From Neisseriales bacterium (GTDB taxonomy: Bacteria; Pseudomonadota; Gammaproteobacteria; Burkholderiales; UBA11063), in NCBI GenBank assembly GCA_008017155.1, contig SSGX01000033.1:1-64000 (forward strand): a DNA stretch of 64,000 nucleotides. Direction: 5' to 3'. Under the pieces are notes generated by a model, which saw only the letters and a program-made list of their open reading frames with translations, was not told where the DNA came from and did not search any database. The translations under genes and the position numbers were made by a program. Positions 37,253-45,281 of the stretch are shown piece by piece. Positions within the stretch are counted from its first letter, which is position 1. Every line of letters starts with the position of its first letter.

Positions 37253-37801
37253 CTAAACCGTTAGTTTCTGTTCTTCTTGCAACTCATGTCCAATTTGCAT
37301 AACATACGCGATCACTATTAAGCAGATACCAACAATAATCGCCGTAAGATTAGTATTATCAAAACTAAAAGCAATAAAGCGATGACCCTTTGGATAATTT
37401 ATTGAAACAGCAATAGCTAAAATCATCTGACTCAATGGCTGAAAAAGTAATGCACTCAGAAGGCATAGATACCCCAACCGGCTATAGGATTTAACATTTA
37501 TAACTGTAAAAATTTCTCCCCTAGCGTAGTTGGTAAATAGCTTTATCAGCCAGCGTAATCCAATGAATAATGGTAACAAGCCAAGGAATGAGCCAGTAAA
37601 GCCAATAAGTTGATTATTAAGCTGAAATTGATCAATTTGCGATTCCGTTGCATAGCCCCCTAAACTTGGACCCAAAACAGCATGGCTGAATGAACTTTGT
37701 GGAAATAACCAACTATAACTTATAAAAAATAGTAGAAGGATGAATATTATTTTTAAAATTAATTGTACTCGTTTACTGATTGTTGCTAATTTTGCGTACA
37801 T
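37253..37801 (-). CDS. DUF2975 membrane protein
   Basis: About 182 aa with four hydrophobic helices (VQLILKIIFILLLFFISYSWLF, LIGFTGSFLGLLPLFIGLRWLI, LGYLCLLSALLFQPLSQMILAIAV, LTAIIVGICLIVIAYVM) and the family C-terminus QIGHELQEEQKLTV. DUF2975 proteins are paired with small XRE regulators. AAGG lies nine bases before the ATG at 37801, which I prefer to the longer frame from 37864. Confidence 0.85.
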   Translation of the reverse strand: MYAKLATISKRVQLILKIIFILLLFFISYSWLFPQSSFSHAVLGPSLGGYATESQIDQFQLNNQLIGFTGSFLGLLPLFIGLRWLIKLFTNYARGEIFTVINVKSYSRLGYLCLLSALLFQPLSQMILAIAVSINYPKGHRFIAFSFDNTNLTAIIVGICLIVIAYVMQIGHELQEEQKLTV

Positions 37802-37939
37802 TGGTTTGACCTTTATAAAAAACATCAACACCAATATTCTAACACATAAAACCGCGTTATTCAATACATTTTTATTGTTTTACATTAAATTTTTAACCTA
37901 TAAAATCACATATTGAATAAACAACATTAAATTTATATC

Positions 37940-38917
37940 TTATTTAGGCGATAATAACAGGCCTACTTTGCCATTTTGTTGACTAAATAATACTTGATAG
38001 TAGTTAAAAATATTATTCCCAACATTAACTATTCCACCATTATAATCACTATCGTAGGCTGAGATTGGATCGGTAAGATAAATTTGATATATGCCTAAAC
38101 TAGTACTTAGATTAGCATTTACCTGATTTAATAAGACATCATTTGGAGTAACGTTAAGCCATGATTGTAAAGGTGAAAACTGAAAGCTAGATGATGCACC
38201 ACTATCAAACAGTGAGTTATATATACTACTTCCAGATGGATCACCAGAAATTGTGTAATTAACTGGTATTGCCATATCATTCCAACATGGATTAGTTGCA
38301 GCTGATGTCACTCCATAACTATTACAACTACTTTCTGTCAACTGAACTGTGCCAAAACTAGCTAACTCTGATTCAGAAAAGTTACCAAACTTGATACTTG
38401 AGCTAGGAATATCAAGAATAAATGACTGATTATACGGATACGGTAAAAATAGCTTTGCCGAAACGTTACTGTCCATTCTTAGTCCCAGAATAGCATGATT
38501 CTGCCTAGGATTTGGATTAACCACACCGTCGGCTACAACGATTACAGGAACTTGGTTACTCGTAGTGATTATGGAAGCTCCACTTTCACCATTAAGAAGA
38601 CTTAGGTTTGTATAGCCTAGAAACCCTGAGCGGGGGTTTGTACCGTGATCATAGGTATACGTTATACTCTCATTTGTCATAAGAATATTTGAACCAACAT
38701 AACTAGATTCAATTAAGAGGAAATCTGAACCAGTATCAATTTCCGTAAGGGTTGCAGGACCACCACCTACACTTGAGTATATGGCAAATTTACTCGCATA
38801 AGTAGTAGTTGGAATAGTTACTGATGCATAACTAACAGCATTATTAGAACTACTACCATTATTACAAGCAGAGATAAAACCCATAAAAGCAAAAACAACA
38901 AAATTTGTATAACGCAT
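37940..38917 (-). CDS. Lipoprotein with a pepsin-like (bilobed aspartic protease) fold
   Basis: The lipobox ISAC (Cys18) is followed by NNGSSSNN. Two active-site-like loops are present: DTGSDFLLIESS at Asp61, which aligns well with pepsin DTGSSNLWVPSS, and LFDSGASSSFQF at Asp238. Their 177-residue spacing is close to the 183 of pepsin. HAILGLRMDS (141-150) matches the pepsin GILGLG strand and VGNNIFNYYQVLFSQQNGKVGLLL the C-terminal strand. It may be an active surface protease, or belong to the betaproteobacterial DUF3443 group, which has similar DTGS motifs. AAGGGG precedes the ATG. It follows the NlpC/P60 lipoprotein by 16 bases. Confidence 0.75.
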   Translation of the reverse strand: MRYTNFVVFAFMGFISACNNGSSSNNAVSYASVTIPTTTYASKFAIYSSVGGGPATLTEIDTGSDFLLIESSYVGSNILMTNESITYTYDHGTNPRSGFLGYTNLSLLNGESGASIITTSNQVPVIVVADGVVNPNPRQNHAILGLRMDSNVSAKLFLPYPYNQSFILDIPSSSIKFGNFSESELASFGTVQLTESSCNSYGVTSAATNPCWNDMAIPVNYTISGDPSGSSIYNSLFDSGASSSFQFSPLQSWLNVTPNDVLLNQVNANLSTSLGIYQIYLTDPISAYDSDYNGGIVNVGNNIFNYYQVLFSQQNGKVGLLLSPK

Positions 38918-38933
38918 AATACCCCTTATTTTC

Positions 38934-40184
38934 TTAATTGTTTATTCCCCCAAGAACACGGCGAACACCCCAAACCTGATTCCGATAGAAACAGCTAGTA
39001 AATGCTCGATAATCCGGTCCTTGGTAATGGCTATCTGTAATAATCCAGTTACCTTGATTAGCGGTAACAGACCACCAAGGCATAGGTTGAGATTCACACT
39101 CCCCATTTGCAACACCATAAACGTCAGTATCCGTTTCTGGCGCAATCATACCATTTGTAATCCAAGCACTTTGCCCAATTTTTTGACCAGTCCACATTAC
39201 AACATGCGTAACATTTTGACGCGGATTATTTCCACATGCTTTATCTTGAAGCGCAAATGGATCTGAAGCACAACCTGCAATATATAATAAATCACCAGGT
39301 TGCAAATTATTCAAAGCACTTTCCGTGACCCCATTAGGGTTGTAACTACCATTACTCTCAAATACTGAAATATACCCTCCATGTCCATTACAGCTAGTAT
39401 TGTCAGCCATCCCCTTTGGCAAATTAACTGTTGTACCATCATTACAAACTAAATTACCCGCAGAATATAAACCAATAGTATCTTGTGCAGCTGAATCTTG
39501 GAATCCTTGCATATTTGGAGCAAGGTTTTTCTGAGTTGATTCCTGCCCAGCTTGCATTGAAACATCACTGGTAAAATATATTGATTCTGCATAGGCGTAG
39601 TTCAATTTGGTATAGTCACTACAATCTAAACCATAACCATAATTACCAGTTGCATATGCTTTACCAGAAGCTGTGTTATACCACGCCTGTTGAGATTCAT
39701 TGCCTATACCTGAGTAATTCCAACGAATCAAACTTTCAATTGGTATAGGTGGCATAACATCAGTACTAGCACTACATGACTCAAAACTAGTTTTTGCATC
39801 TGGGTTTGGCGTTACACCATCCATATTATATTCTGGATACCAAGTTGGAATATGATGGTGACAGTAATTTACCTTCTGAGTTACCCAGTAATTAGCAGCT
39901 GCCAATACTCGTGATTGCTGCCATACAATACTAGCATTACAAGATTCAAGATTAGTTGGAAATTGTAAATTAGCAAGGCTTGGGCCCCAAATAAAATCAT
40001 ATGGTAAACTAGCGAGACTTACTCCAGATAAACTATCAAAATTTGCAACATTAAGAGCACAATAATTGGGCGGTGGTGTAGGTGTTGGAGAAGAAGAAGT
40101 AGAGCTACTCCCATTATTGCAAGCACTCACACCAAGTCCTGCCAAAATCGACAATAATAAACTATCTATCTTTCTCACTACCAT
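38934..40184 (-). CDS. Lipoprotein with a divergent NlpC/P60-like domain
   Basis: Signal and lipobox VSAC (Cys22) are followed by NNGSSSTSSSPTPTPPP, a long tether. The C-terminal half looks like an enlarged NlpC/P60 amidase: YGYGLDCSDYTKLNYAYAE (nucleophile Cys), NNLQPGDLLYIAG, and VTHVVMWTGQ (His). The mature part is cysteine-rich, suggesting disulfides. Hydrolysis of peptidoglycan peptides or amides is the family role; the N-terminal 150 residues are unassigned. AAGGA sits too close to the ATG (2 bases) but nine bases before a GTG at 40178, which may be the true start. It is the first gene of a pair with the pepsin-like lipoprotein. Confidence 0.7.
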   Translation of the reverse strand: MVVRKIDSLLLSILAGLGVSACNNGSSSTSSSPTPTPPPNYCALNVANFDSLSGVSLASLPYDFIWGPSLANLQFPTNLESCNASIVWQQSRVLAAANYWVTQKVNYCHHHIPTWYPEYNMDGVTPNPDAKTSFESCSASTDVMPPIPIESLIRWNYSGIGNESQQAWYNTASGKAYATGNYGYGLDCSDYTKLNYAYAESIYFTSDVSMQAGQESTQKNLAPNMQGFQDSAAQDTIGLYSAGNLVCNDGTTVNLPKGMADNTSCNGHGGYISVFESNGSYNPNGVTESALNNLQPGDLLYIAGCASDPFALQDKACGNNPRQNVTHVVMWTGQKIGQSAWITNGMIAPETDTDVYGVANGECESQPMPWWSVTANQGNWIITDSHYQGPDYRAFTSCFYRNQVWGVRRVLGGINN

Positions 40185-40272
40185 AATCCTTAATATAAAT
40201 TTTCATGATTATAAATATTAACTAATACTTTATTCAAATGCAATTTTGCATAACTAATATTTATATCAGAAT

Positions 40273-41667
40273 TTATATGACCTTTGAATAACGAGCAAGA
40301 TCTCTTTTCTTTTGCAGATATTTATCAAATATCATTGCTACATTACGGATTAAAAATCGACCTTTATTTGATACAGTAAACCCATCGGCACTGATACTAA
40401 TTAGGCCAATCTCTTCAATCCTTTGTAACTCTTCCAATTCAGAAACAAAATAACGTTTAAATTCAAGCATAAAGCGATTTTCTATTTCAGGATAATTAAG
40501 TTTGAACTGACACATAATTTGCTGAATAATGTAACGTCTTATTAAATCATCCTGATTAAGAAGGATTCCTCTTAAAATAGGAAGCTGGTGATTATCAAGA
40601 CTACGATAATAGCTATCTAAATCTTTTACATTCTGATAGTAGCTATTTCCAACAAAACCTATAGATGAAACGCCAAAGGCTAACATATGTGTATCTGCAA
40701 AAGTTGAATAACCTTGAAAATTTCGCTGTAAACTTCCATTGTCAAGAGCTATAGACAATTCGTCTTCAGGAACTGCAAAATGATCCATTCCAATAAACTT
40801 ATATCCAGCTCTAGCCAATCTCTCAACGCTTTCCTGCAAAATTGTCAGCTTATCACTGCTACTTGGTAAATCTTCCTCTCTTATCCTAGTTTGAGACATA
40901 AATAACTGTGGGATATGAGCATAGTTGAATAAAGCAATTCTTGCGGGTTTAAGCACATTAATTACAGTATCAATTGTGCTTGCAAAACCATCTATAGTTT
41001 GAAAAGGTAATCCATAAATTAAATCTATACTTGTTGATTTGAAACCAAGCTCATTTGCTTTATTTAATACTCTTAATGTTTCTTCAAGTGGCTGAATTCT
41101 GTTCACTGCCTTCTGCACTTTATAATCAAGGTCTTGAACCCCGAGAGAAACTCGGTTAAAACCTTCTGAATAAAGAGCTTCAACAAACTCATCAGTTACA
41201 TGGCGAGGATCAAGCTCCATGGCTATTTCTGCTGCAAAACTTAAATCAAAATAACGATGAACTAATTGCATAATTTGATGTACTTCAGCAATCGAAAGCC
41301 ATGAAGGTGAACCACCCCCAAAATGTAACTGAACTACAGGTAATTTACGCCCATTAAATAATTCAGCATATAAAGCAAACTCTTTAGCAAGATATTCAAG
41401 ATAGGTGGTTATAAGTGCTCTATTATTTGTAATTATCTTATTACAACCACAATATAAACACAAAGTATTACAAAATGGAATATGAATATACAGCGAAATT
41501 GGTTCACTAAGCTCATTATCAAAAACTTTAGCTAACTGCTTTAATTGTGTTTCTTGGTTAAACTCAAGCGAAAATCTGTCTGCTGTAGGATAAGATGTAT
41601 AACGTGGAGCATTGGTCTGGCAACGCTCAATTAATTCACGATCAAAATCAATTTTAGTGTAGTTCAT
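40273..41667 (-). CDS. hemN: Oxygen-independent coproporphyrinogen III oxidase
   Basis: 464 aa radical-SAM enzyme. The cluster motif is IHIPFCNTLCLYCGC (Cx3Cx2C), then QLHFGGGSPSWL and MELDPRHVTDEFVEAL; the C-terminal domain is complete. It converts coproporphyrinogen III to protoporphyrinogen IX without oxygen. An extended -10 about 100 bases upstream probably drives it. No clear FNR box (TTGAT-N4-ATCAA) was found. Confidence 0.95.
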   Translation of the reverse strand: MNYTKIDFDRELIERCQTNAPRYTSYPTADRFSLEFNQETQLKQLAKVFDNELSEPISLYIHIPFCNTLCLYCGCNKIITNNRALITTYLEYLAKEFALYAELFNGRKLPVVQLHFGGGSPSWLSIAEVHQIMQLVHRYFDLSFAAEIAMELDPRHVTDEFVEALYSEGFNRVSLGVQDLDYKVQKAVNRIQPLEETLRVLNKANELGFKSTSIDLIYGLPFQTIDGFASTIDTVINVLKPARIALFNYAHIPQLFMSQTRIREEDLPSSSDKLTILQESVERLARAGYKFIGMDHFAVPEDELSIALDNGSLQRNFQGYSTFADTHMLAFGVSSIGFVGNSYYQNVKDLDSYYRSLDNHQLPILRGILLNQDDLIRRYIIQQIMCQFKLNYPEIENRFMLEFKRYFVSELEELQRIEEIGLISISADGFTVSNKGRFLIRNVAMIFDKYLQKKRDLARYSKVI

Positions 41668-41772
41668 TTAAACTCATTAGGAGAAATTATAATGCCCCCA
41701 ATTATATACCTATTCTCTTTACTATTCAATAAATATCTATCACCTATAAGATAGATGTAAGAATTAGTGTAA

Positions 41773-41781
41773 ATTATAGCA
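41773..41781 (-). promoter_or_regulatory. Extended -10 promoter for hemN
   Basis: The minus strand reads TGCTATAAT, a consensus extended -10, about 106 bases before the hemN ATG. Confidence 0.55.
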
Positions 41782-41840
41782 AATAAGTACGCAATAATAT
41801 ATTGATAAGAGTTTTACTTTTAATTTTTTAAAATAGCAAA

Positions 41841-41857
41841 TTATCCAAAATGGATAA
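41841..41857. promoter_or_regulatory. Palindrome, possible operator
   Basis: TTATCCA-AAA-TGGATAA is a perfect 7-bp inverted repeat about the three central bases, in the 354-bp gene-free stretch between hemN and the siderophore operon. It lies about 60 bases upstream of the hemN -10 and just upstream of the small-RNA candidate. Its regulator is unknown. Confidence 0.4.
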
Positions 41858-41890
41858 ATTAACTTTCTTGACAAGTGTTAGAATCCATGC

Positions 41891-41994
41891 CTGAAAATAC
41901 GCACAACTGTGTTATTTTCCTATTCCTAGAAAGCAGGAGATTTTACAATCACCTGCTTTCCCATAAGAAACCTGAGTGATTATGCTCAGTTTTA
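41891..41994 (+). ncRNA. Candidate small RNA
   Basis: On the plus strand TGTTAGAAT (41876-41884) is a good extended -10. About 45 bases on, GAAAGCAGG (41929-41937) pairs with CCTGCTTTC (41952-41960), and CTGAG (41972-41976) with CTCAG (41985-41989) followed by TTTT, a terminator. No open frame of useful length lies inside, and no plus-strand gene precedes it. It could be a roughly 100-base RNA. The -35 is poor. Confidence 0.4.
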
Positions 41995-42021
41995 AAGATC
42001 TCAATTTACTTGCTTAGCTGA

Positions 42022-43101
42022 TTAAGACAGCTGTAATTCAAGCCAAACCTCATTCACATAAACTCTGGTTTTGGGATCATAATTTTTAAAACTATGCATT
42101 TTAGTCATATTTTTAGGATAAATCCAGTCAATCTGCTTTAACTCTGGATTAATATTCTTCAATGCGGGTAGATTCATAATACTTGCTCCAGTAGCCGCAG
42201 AAAGTTCAATAGCACTTGATGGTTCAAGAAGATAATTGATCAGCGTATAAACCTTATCAATATTTTCAGCAGTTTTGGGTATAACCAGATTATCTAACTC
42301 ATACATATTACCCTCACGCTGCAACTCTGCTTCTATTGTTACTGGCTGCCCGGCTAATTTCTGATCAGCGATAGTTTTATAAATATCAACCGAATAACTC
42401 ATGGCAACCCAAATATTACCGCGTAATAAGCTACGGTAATAAGTATCGCTATCAAATTTTGCCCAATACGGTTTAGCTCGCTCGATCAAATTACGCGCAG
42501 CATCCAAATCCTCACGCTTAGTAGAGTTTGGATCTTTACCAAGATATAATAACGCAGCAGCAAATACATTACGCTGTGAATTTAATACCGTTATCTTCCC
42601 CTTGAGAAGTTTTAGGTATTTGGGATCAAAGATTATTGCCCAGCTATCCGCTTTAATTCCAAGCCGCCTAAAAACATCTTTATTATAAGCAAGCATGACA
42701 TTATCATAGGCATATGGAACTGAATACTGATTACCATTATCATAAGGAGGATTTAAAAATTGTGGGTCGATATTTCTAAGATTCGGCAGACGAGTTTTAT
42801 CAAGCTGTTCTAGCTTACCCATTCTGATTAAAGAATCTACGGCATAGCTTGTTGGAACAATAATATCATAGCCACTGGCACCAGCAGCCATCTTTGCCAG
42901 CATTTCATCATTTTCATTAAAAAAATTCTGCTCTACCCGACACTCATATTTACTCTTAAAAGAGTTAGCGGTATCATTGGCAAGATAATTAGCTGCGATA
43001 TAAATATTTAAAATGCAATCTTTTGCAAAAACATTATTATTCAGCACAATTAAGGCAAGAATAAATCTGGCTTTTCGCAAATAATTAATTAATATAGTCA
43101 T
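42022..43101 (-). CDS. PotD/PotF-like periplasmic binding protein in a siderophore operon
   Basis: 359 aa with an N-terminal signal (RKARFILALIVLNNNVFA) and the spermidine/putrescine-binding fold: LNIYIAANYLANDTANSF, ASGYDIIVPTSYAVDSLIRMGKLEQLD, VPYAYDNVMLAYNKDVFRRLG, and INYLLEPSSAIELSAATG. No matching permease or ATPase (PotABC) is adjacent. It follows the permease gene by 10 bases, so it is the last gene of the siderophore operon. It may capture a polyamine, a siderophore or a breakdown product; the usual ligand of the family is a polyamine. Confidence 0.85.
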   Translation of the reverse strand: MTILINYLRKARFILALIVLNNNVFAKDCILNIYIAANYLANDTANSFKSKYECRVEQNFFNENDEMLAKMAAGASGYDIIVPTSYAVDSLIRMGKLEQLDKTRLPNLRNIDPQFLNPPYDNGNQYSVPYAYDNVMLAYNKDVFRRLGIKADSWAIIFDPKYLKLLKGKITVLNSQRNVFAAALLYLGKDPNSTKREDLDAARNLIERAKPYWAKFDSDTYYRSLLRGNIWVAMSYSVDIYKTIADQKLAGQPVTIEAELQREGNMYELDNLVIPKTAENIDKVYTLINYLLEPSSAIELSAATGASIMNLPALKNINPELKQIDWIYPKNMTKMHSFKNYDPKTRVYVNEVWLELQLS

Positions 43102-43111
43102 AACCTTGGAA

Positions 43112-44311
43112 TTATTTGATAGTTTTTAATAAGCGGAAACTATTATAACTGGTAATTAAAGATAAGGATGCACCAATTAAAAATAAACCAGAATAGCCAC
43201 AATATCTAGCAACAAAACCACTTGACATCATGCCAATGCTATAAATTATTATTTCAGCACATAAAAGTATTGCCATATCAGTTGCAATCTGCCCTGATTT
43301 AAGATTATGCATGAAAATTGTATATAAAACTACCATTTCCATTGCCCGACATGCCATGTTAATAACTACAATTACAAGAATAAATGATGTAGCAAAATTG
43401 CCAAAAATAGCAGGAAGTACAAATGCACTATAACAGATAGTTCTTAATAAACCAAGCAGCAAGAGCCAATATCGATGAGAAGAACTATTTGTTAAAAAAC
43501 GAGAGATAACTCCGGCAGCAAAAAGATTAACTGTAACACCACTAATACCCATTACTGAACCAATAATCGAGAGTGAAATGCCCTTATCAATCAGAAAAGC
43601 TTGTTGCATCCCCATTACCAAACCTTCACACCCACGATAAGTAAGACATAAGTAAAGAAGTTTCCGATTCCCTAAGTTTTTAATAAAGTTCAAGACTGAT
43701 GGTGATTTGGTTTTATCAATTTCGTTAGCCAATAATGAGTTTTCCTGAATTAAGACCGCTAAAGCTCCAAGGAGAATTGATACAAATATAAACTCAAATA
43801 AAATCGAGAGTGCCCAACCATAATTGGCATATAAAATCATAAATAAACCACCACCAGCAAAGCTACCCAATGCCGTACCAATTACAAGAGCATAGTTCCC
43901 ATAAGATATTTTATCGTTAGGCAACTGTTCATAAATAAATGCACTACTCGCAAGATAATGAGTTGCTGCCGCCAACAACATTACTATAATTAGCGTAAAA
44001 CAAAACCAGCCATTATCTTTAGGGGTGCCAAAAATTAATAAAAGTAAACAAAAAGCAATCATAAACTGTGAAGGGATTAGCCAGCATTTTCTCTTACCTA
44101 GCTTTTGATTATAAAATTTATCAAGAAGTGGTGCCCATAGAAATTTTAATGCCCAAGGTAACATCAGTCCACCAAGTAGCCCAACCATCACCAAGCTCGC
44201 ACCAGATTTCCTTAATATCCCAGGCAAGGCAAATGTTGTCAGATATAATGGAATACTATTGGAAAACGACAGTACTCCAATAACCAAGAGGTTTCTTCGA
44301 TAATTTTCCAT
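43112..44311 (-). CDS. MFS permease, AmpG/RhtX-like, probably siderophore uptake
   Basis: 399 aa with about twelve membrane helices. GGLMLPWALKFLWAPLLDKF near residue 50 is the signature of AmpG and of the RhtX/FptX permeases that import ferric siderophores across the inner membrane. It is less like the drug-efflux MFS proteins that export siderophores. It lies 4 bases after the acyltransferase gene, in the same operon. Direction of transport is inferred from family only. Confidence 0.78.
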   Translation of the reverse strand: MENYRRNLLVIGVLSFSNSIPLYLTTFALPGILRKSGASLVMVGLLGGLMLPWALKFLWAPLLDKFYNQKLGKRKCWLIPSQFMIAFCLLLLIFGTPKDNGWFCFTLIIVMLLAAATHYLASSAFIYEQLPNDKISYGNYALVIGTALGSFAGGGLFMILYANYGWALSILFEFIFVSILLGALAVLIQENSLLANEIDKTKSPSVLNFIKNLGNRKLLYLCLTYRGCEGLVMGMQQAFLIDKGISLSIIGSVMGISGVTVNLFAAGVISRFLTNSSSHRYWLLLLGLLRTICYSAFVLPAIFGNFATSFILVIVVINMACRAMEMVVLYTIFMHNLKSGQIATDMAILLCAEIIIYSIGMMSSGFVARYCGYSGLFLIGASLSLITSYNSFRLLKTIK

Positions 44312-44315
44312 CAGA

Positions 44316-45281
44316 TTAACTGGCTAGATAAATATGACTATTATCAGCAAGAATCATTTGTGCTTGCTTTAACGCCTCTTCCTTACTTGCAACGGGAATA
44401 CAACGAAAAGGCATTCCGTTAATAATAGCTGGACTGTTTAATTTCTGTATCATCTCAGTATCTGTAGTTACCCTAAGCATGGCTAGACAATATTCTGCTA
44501 GAATAATTTTATTTTGCTTGAACCAACGCATCTGAAGTTTCCGAGCTTCCTGAGAAAATTGATAACAATCATCAAAAGTACTAATAACAACATATGGCGT
44601 CTTTGTTTTAGTAATTTGGTTAAGCTTAGTAAGCCACTTCGCTACCTGCAAGTCATTTGGATACGATGGAAAATGAAGAAACAATAGTGGTAATCGAGAA
44701 TCATCATAAGTAATAACTGAAGGATTTTTATGATAAAACTGCTCTTTAGTTATAGCATAAAGATTAGCTGTCTTTTCAGGCAAGTTTAGTTGCCCAAGCT
44801 TAGTAAATCCAAGGGTATTTTCAATACTACTTAATTGTTTAACATTAATATCTGGCTCGATTAAAACTCGCTTAGCTTTTTCACGACTAAAGAGATAATC
44901 GCTTAAGCCACGTATAATTAATTTACTATATCCTTTACTAAGTTGAGAAGCTTCACCAATTAATAGATGTATCCCATAATCTCCAGCTACTACCGGAAAA
45001 TAATCATTGAGCCTATCATTAGGAGCAAAATAAGTCTCGGCATAAGCTGAAATTTTACCATTGATGCTTAGAAGCCATAGCTTCTGGCTCTTTTTACCAA
45101 GAGCATCAAGTAGATAATTTTTTAGTTTATCAATTGACTCATGAAGTTGCCAAGTTTTGGCAACATGCTCCTCTTTCATCCATGAAGAGATACGATCAAA
45201 ATCACGCGCATAATTAAGCGCTATAAACTCAAGCTGATGTCCTGTTTCAGCACAACTATACTTATATTCTATATTATACAT
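44316..45281 (-). CDS. Siderophore acyltransferase (IucB/AlcB/RhbD GNAT type) with extra C-terminal domain
   Basis: 321 aa. Residues about 20-185 form the siderophore-type GNAT domain (DFDRISSWMKEEHVAKTW, ISAYAETYFAPNDRL, DYGIHLLIGEASQLSKGYSK, KRVLIEPDINVKQLSSIENTLGF). This would acylate the hydroxyamine made by the monooxygenase to a hydroxamate. Residues about 195-321 form a second domain (ITYDDSRLPLLFLHFPSYPNDLQVAKWL ... FRCIPVASKEEALKQAQMIL) that resembles SpoIIAA/STAS-like single-domain proteins. E. coli IucB is of similar length but carries its GNAT part at the C-terminal end. The start overlaps the previous stop as TAATG. Confidence 0.8.
   Translation of the reverse strand: MYNIEYKYSCAETGHQLEFIALNYARDFDRISSWMKEEHVAKTWQLHESIDKLKNYLLDALGKKSQKLWLLSINGKISAYAETYFAPNDRLNDYFPVVAGDYGIHLLIGEASQLSKGYSKLIIRGLSDYLFSREKAKRVLIEPDINVKQLSSIENTLGFTKLGQLNLPEKTANLYAITKEQFYHKNPSVITYDDSRLPLLFLHFPSYPNDLQVAKWLTKLNQITKTKTPYVVISTFDDCYQFSQEARKLQMRWFKQNKIILAEYCLAMLRVTTDTEMIQKLNSPAIINGMPFRCIPVASKEEALKQAQMILADNSHIYLAS

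Noticed and set aside
41668-42021. FNR-type site for hemN control
   Set aside because: Only half sites (ATCAA) were found; no TTGAT-N4-ATCAA inverted repeat lies at a suitable distance from the -10.
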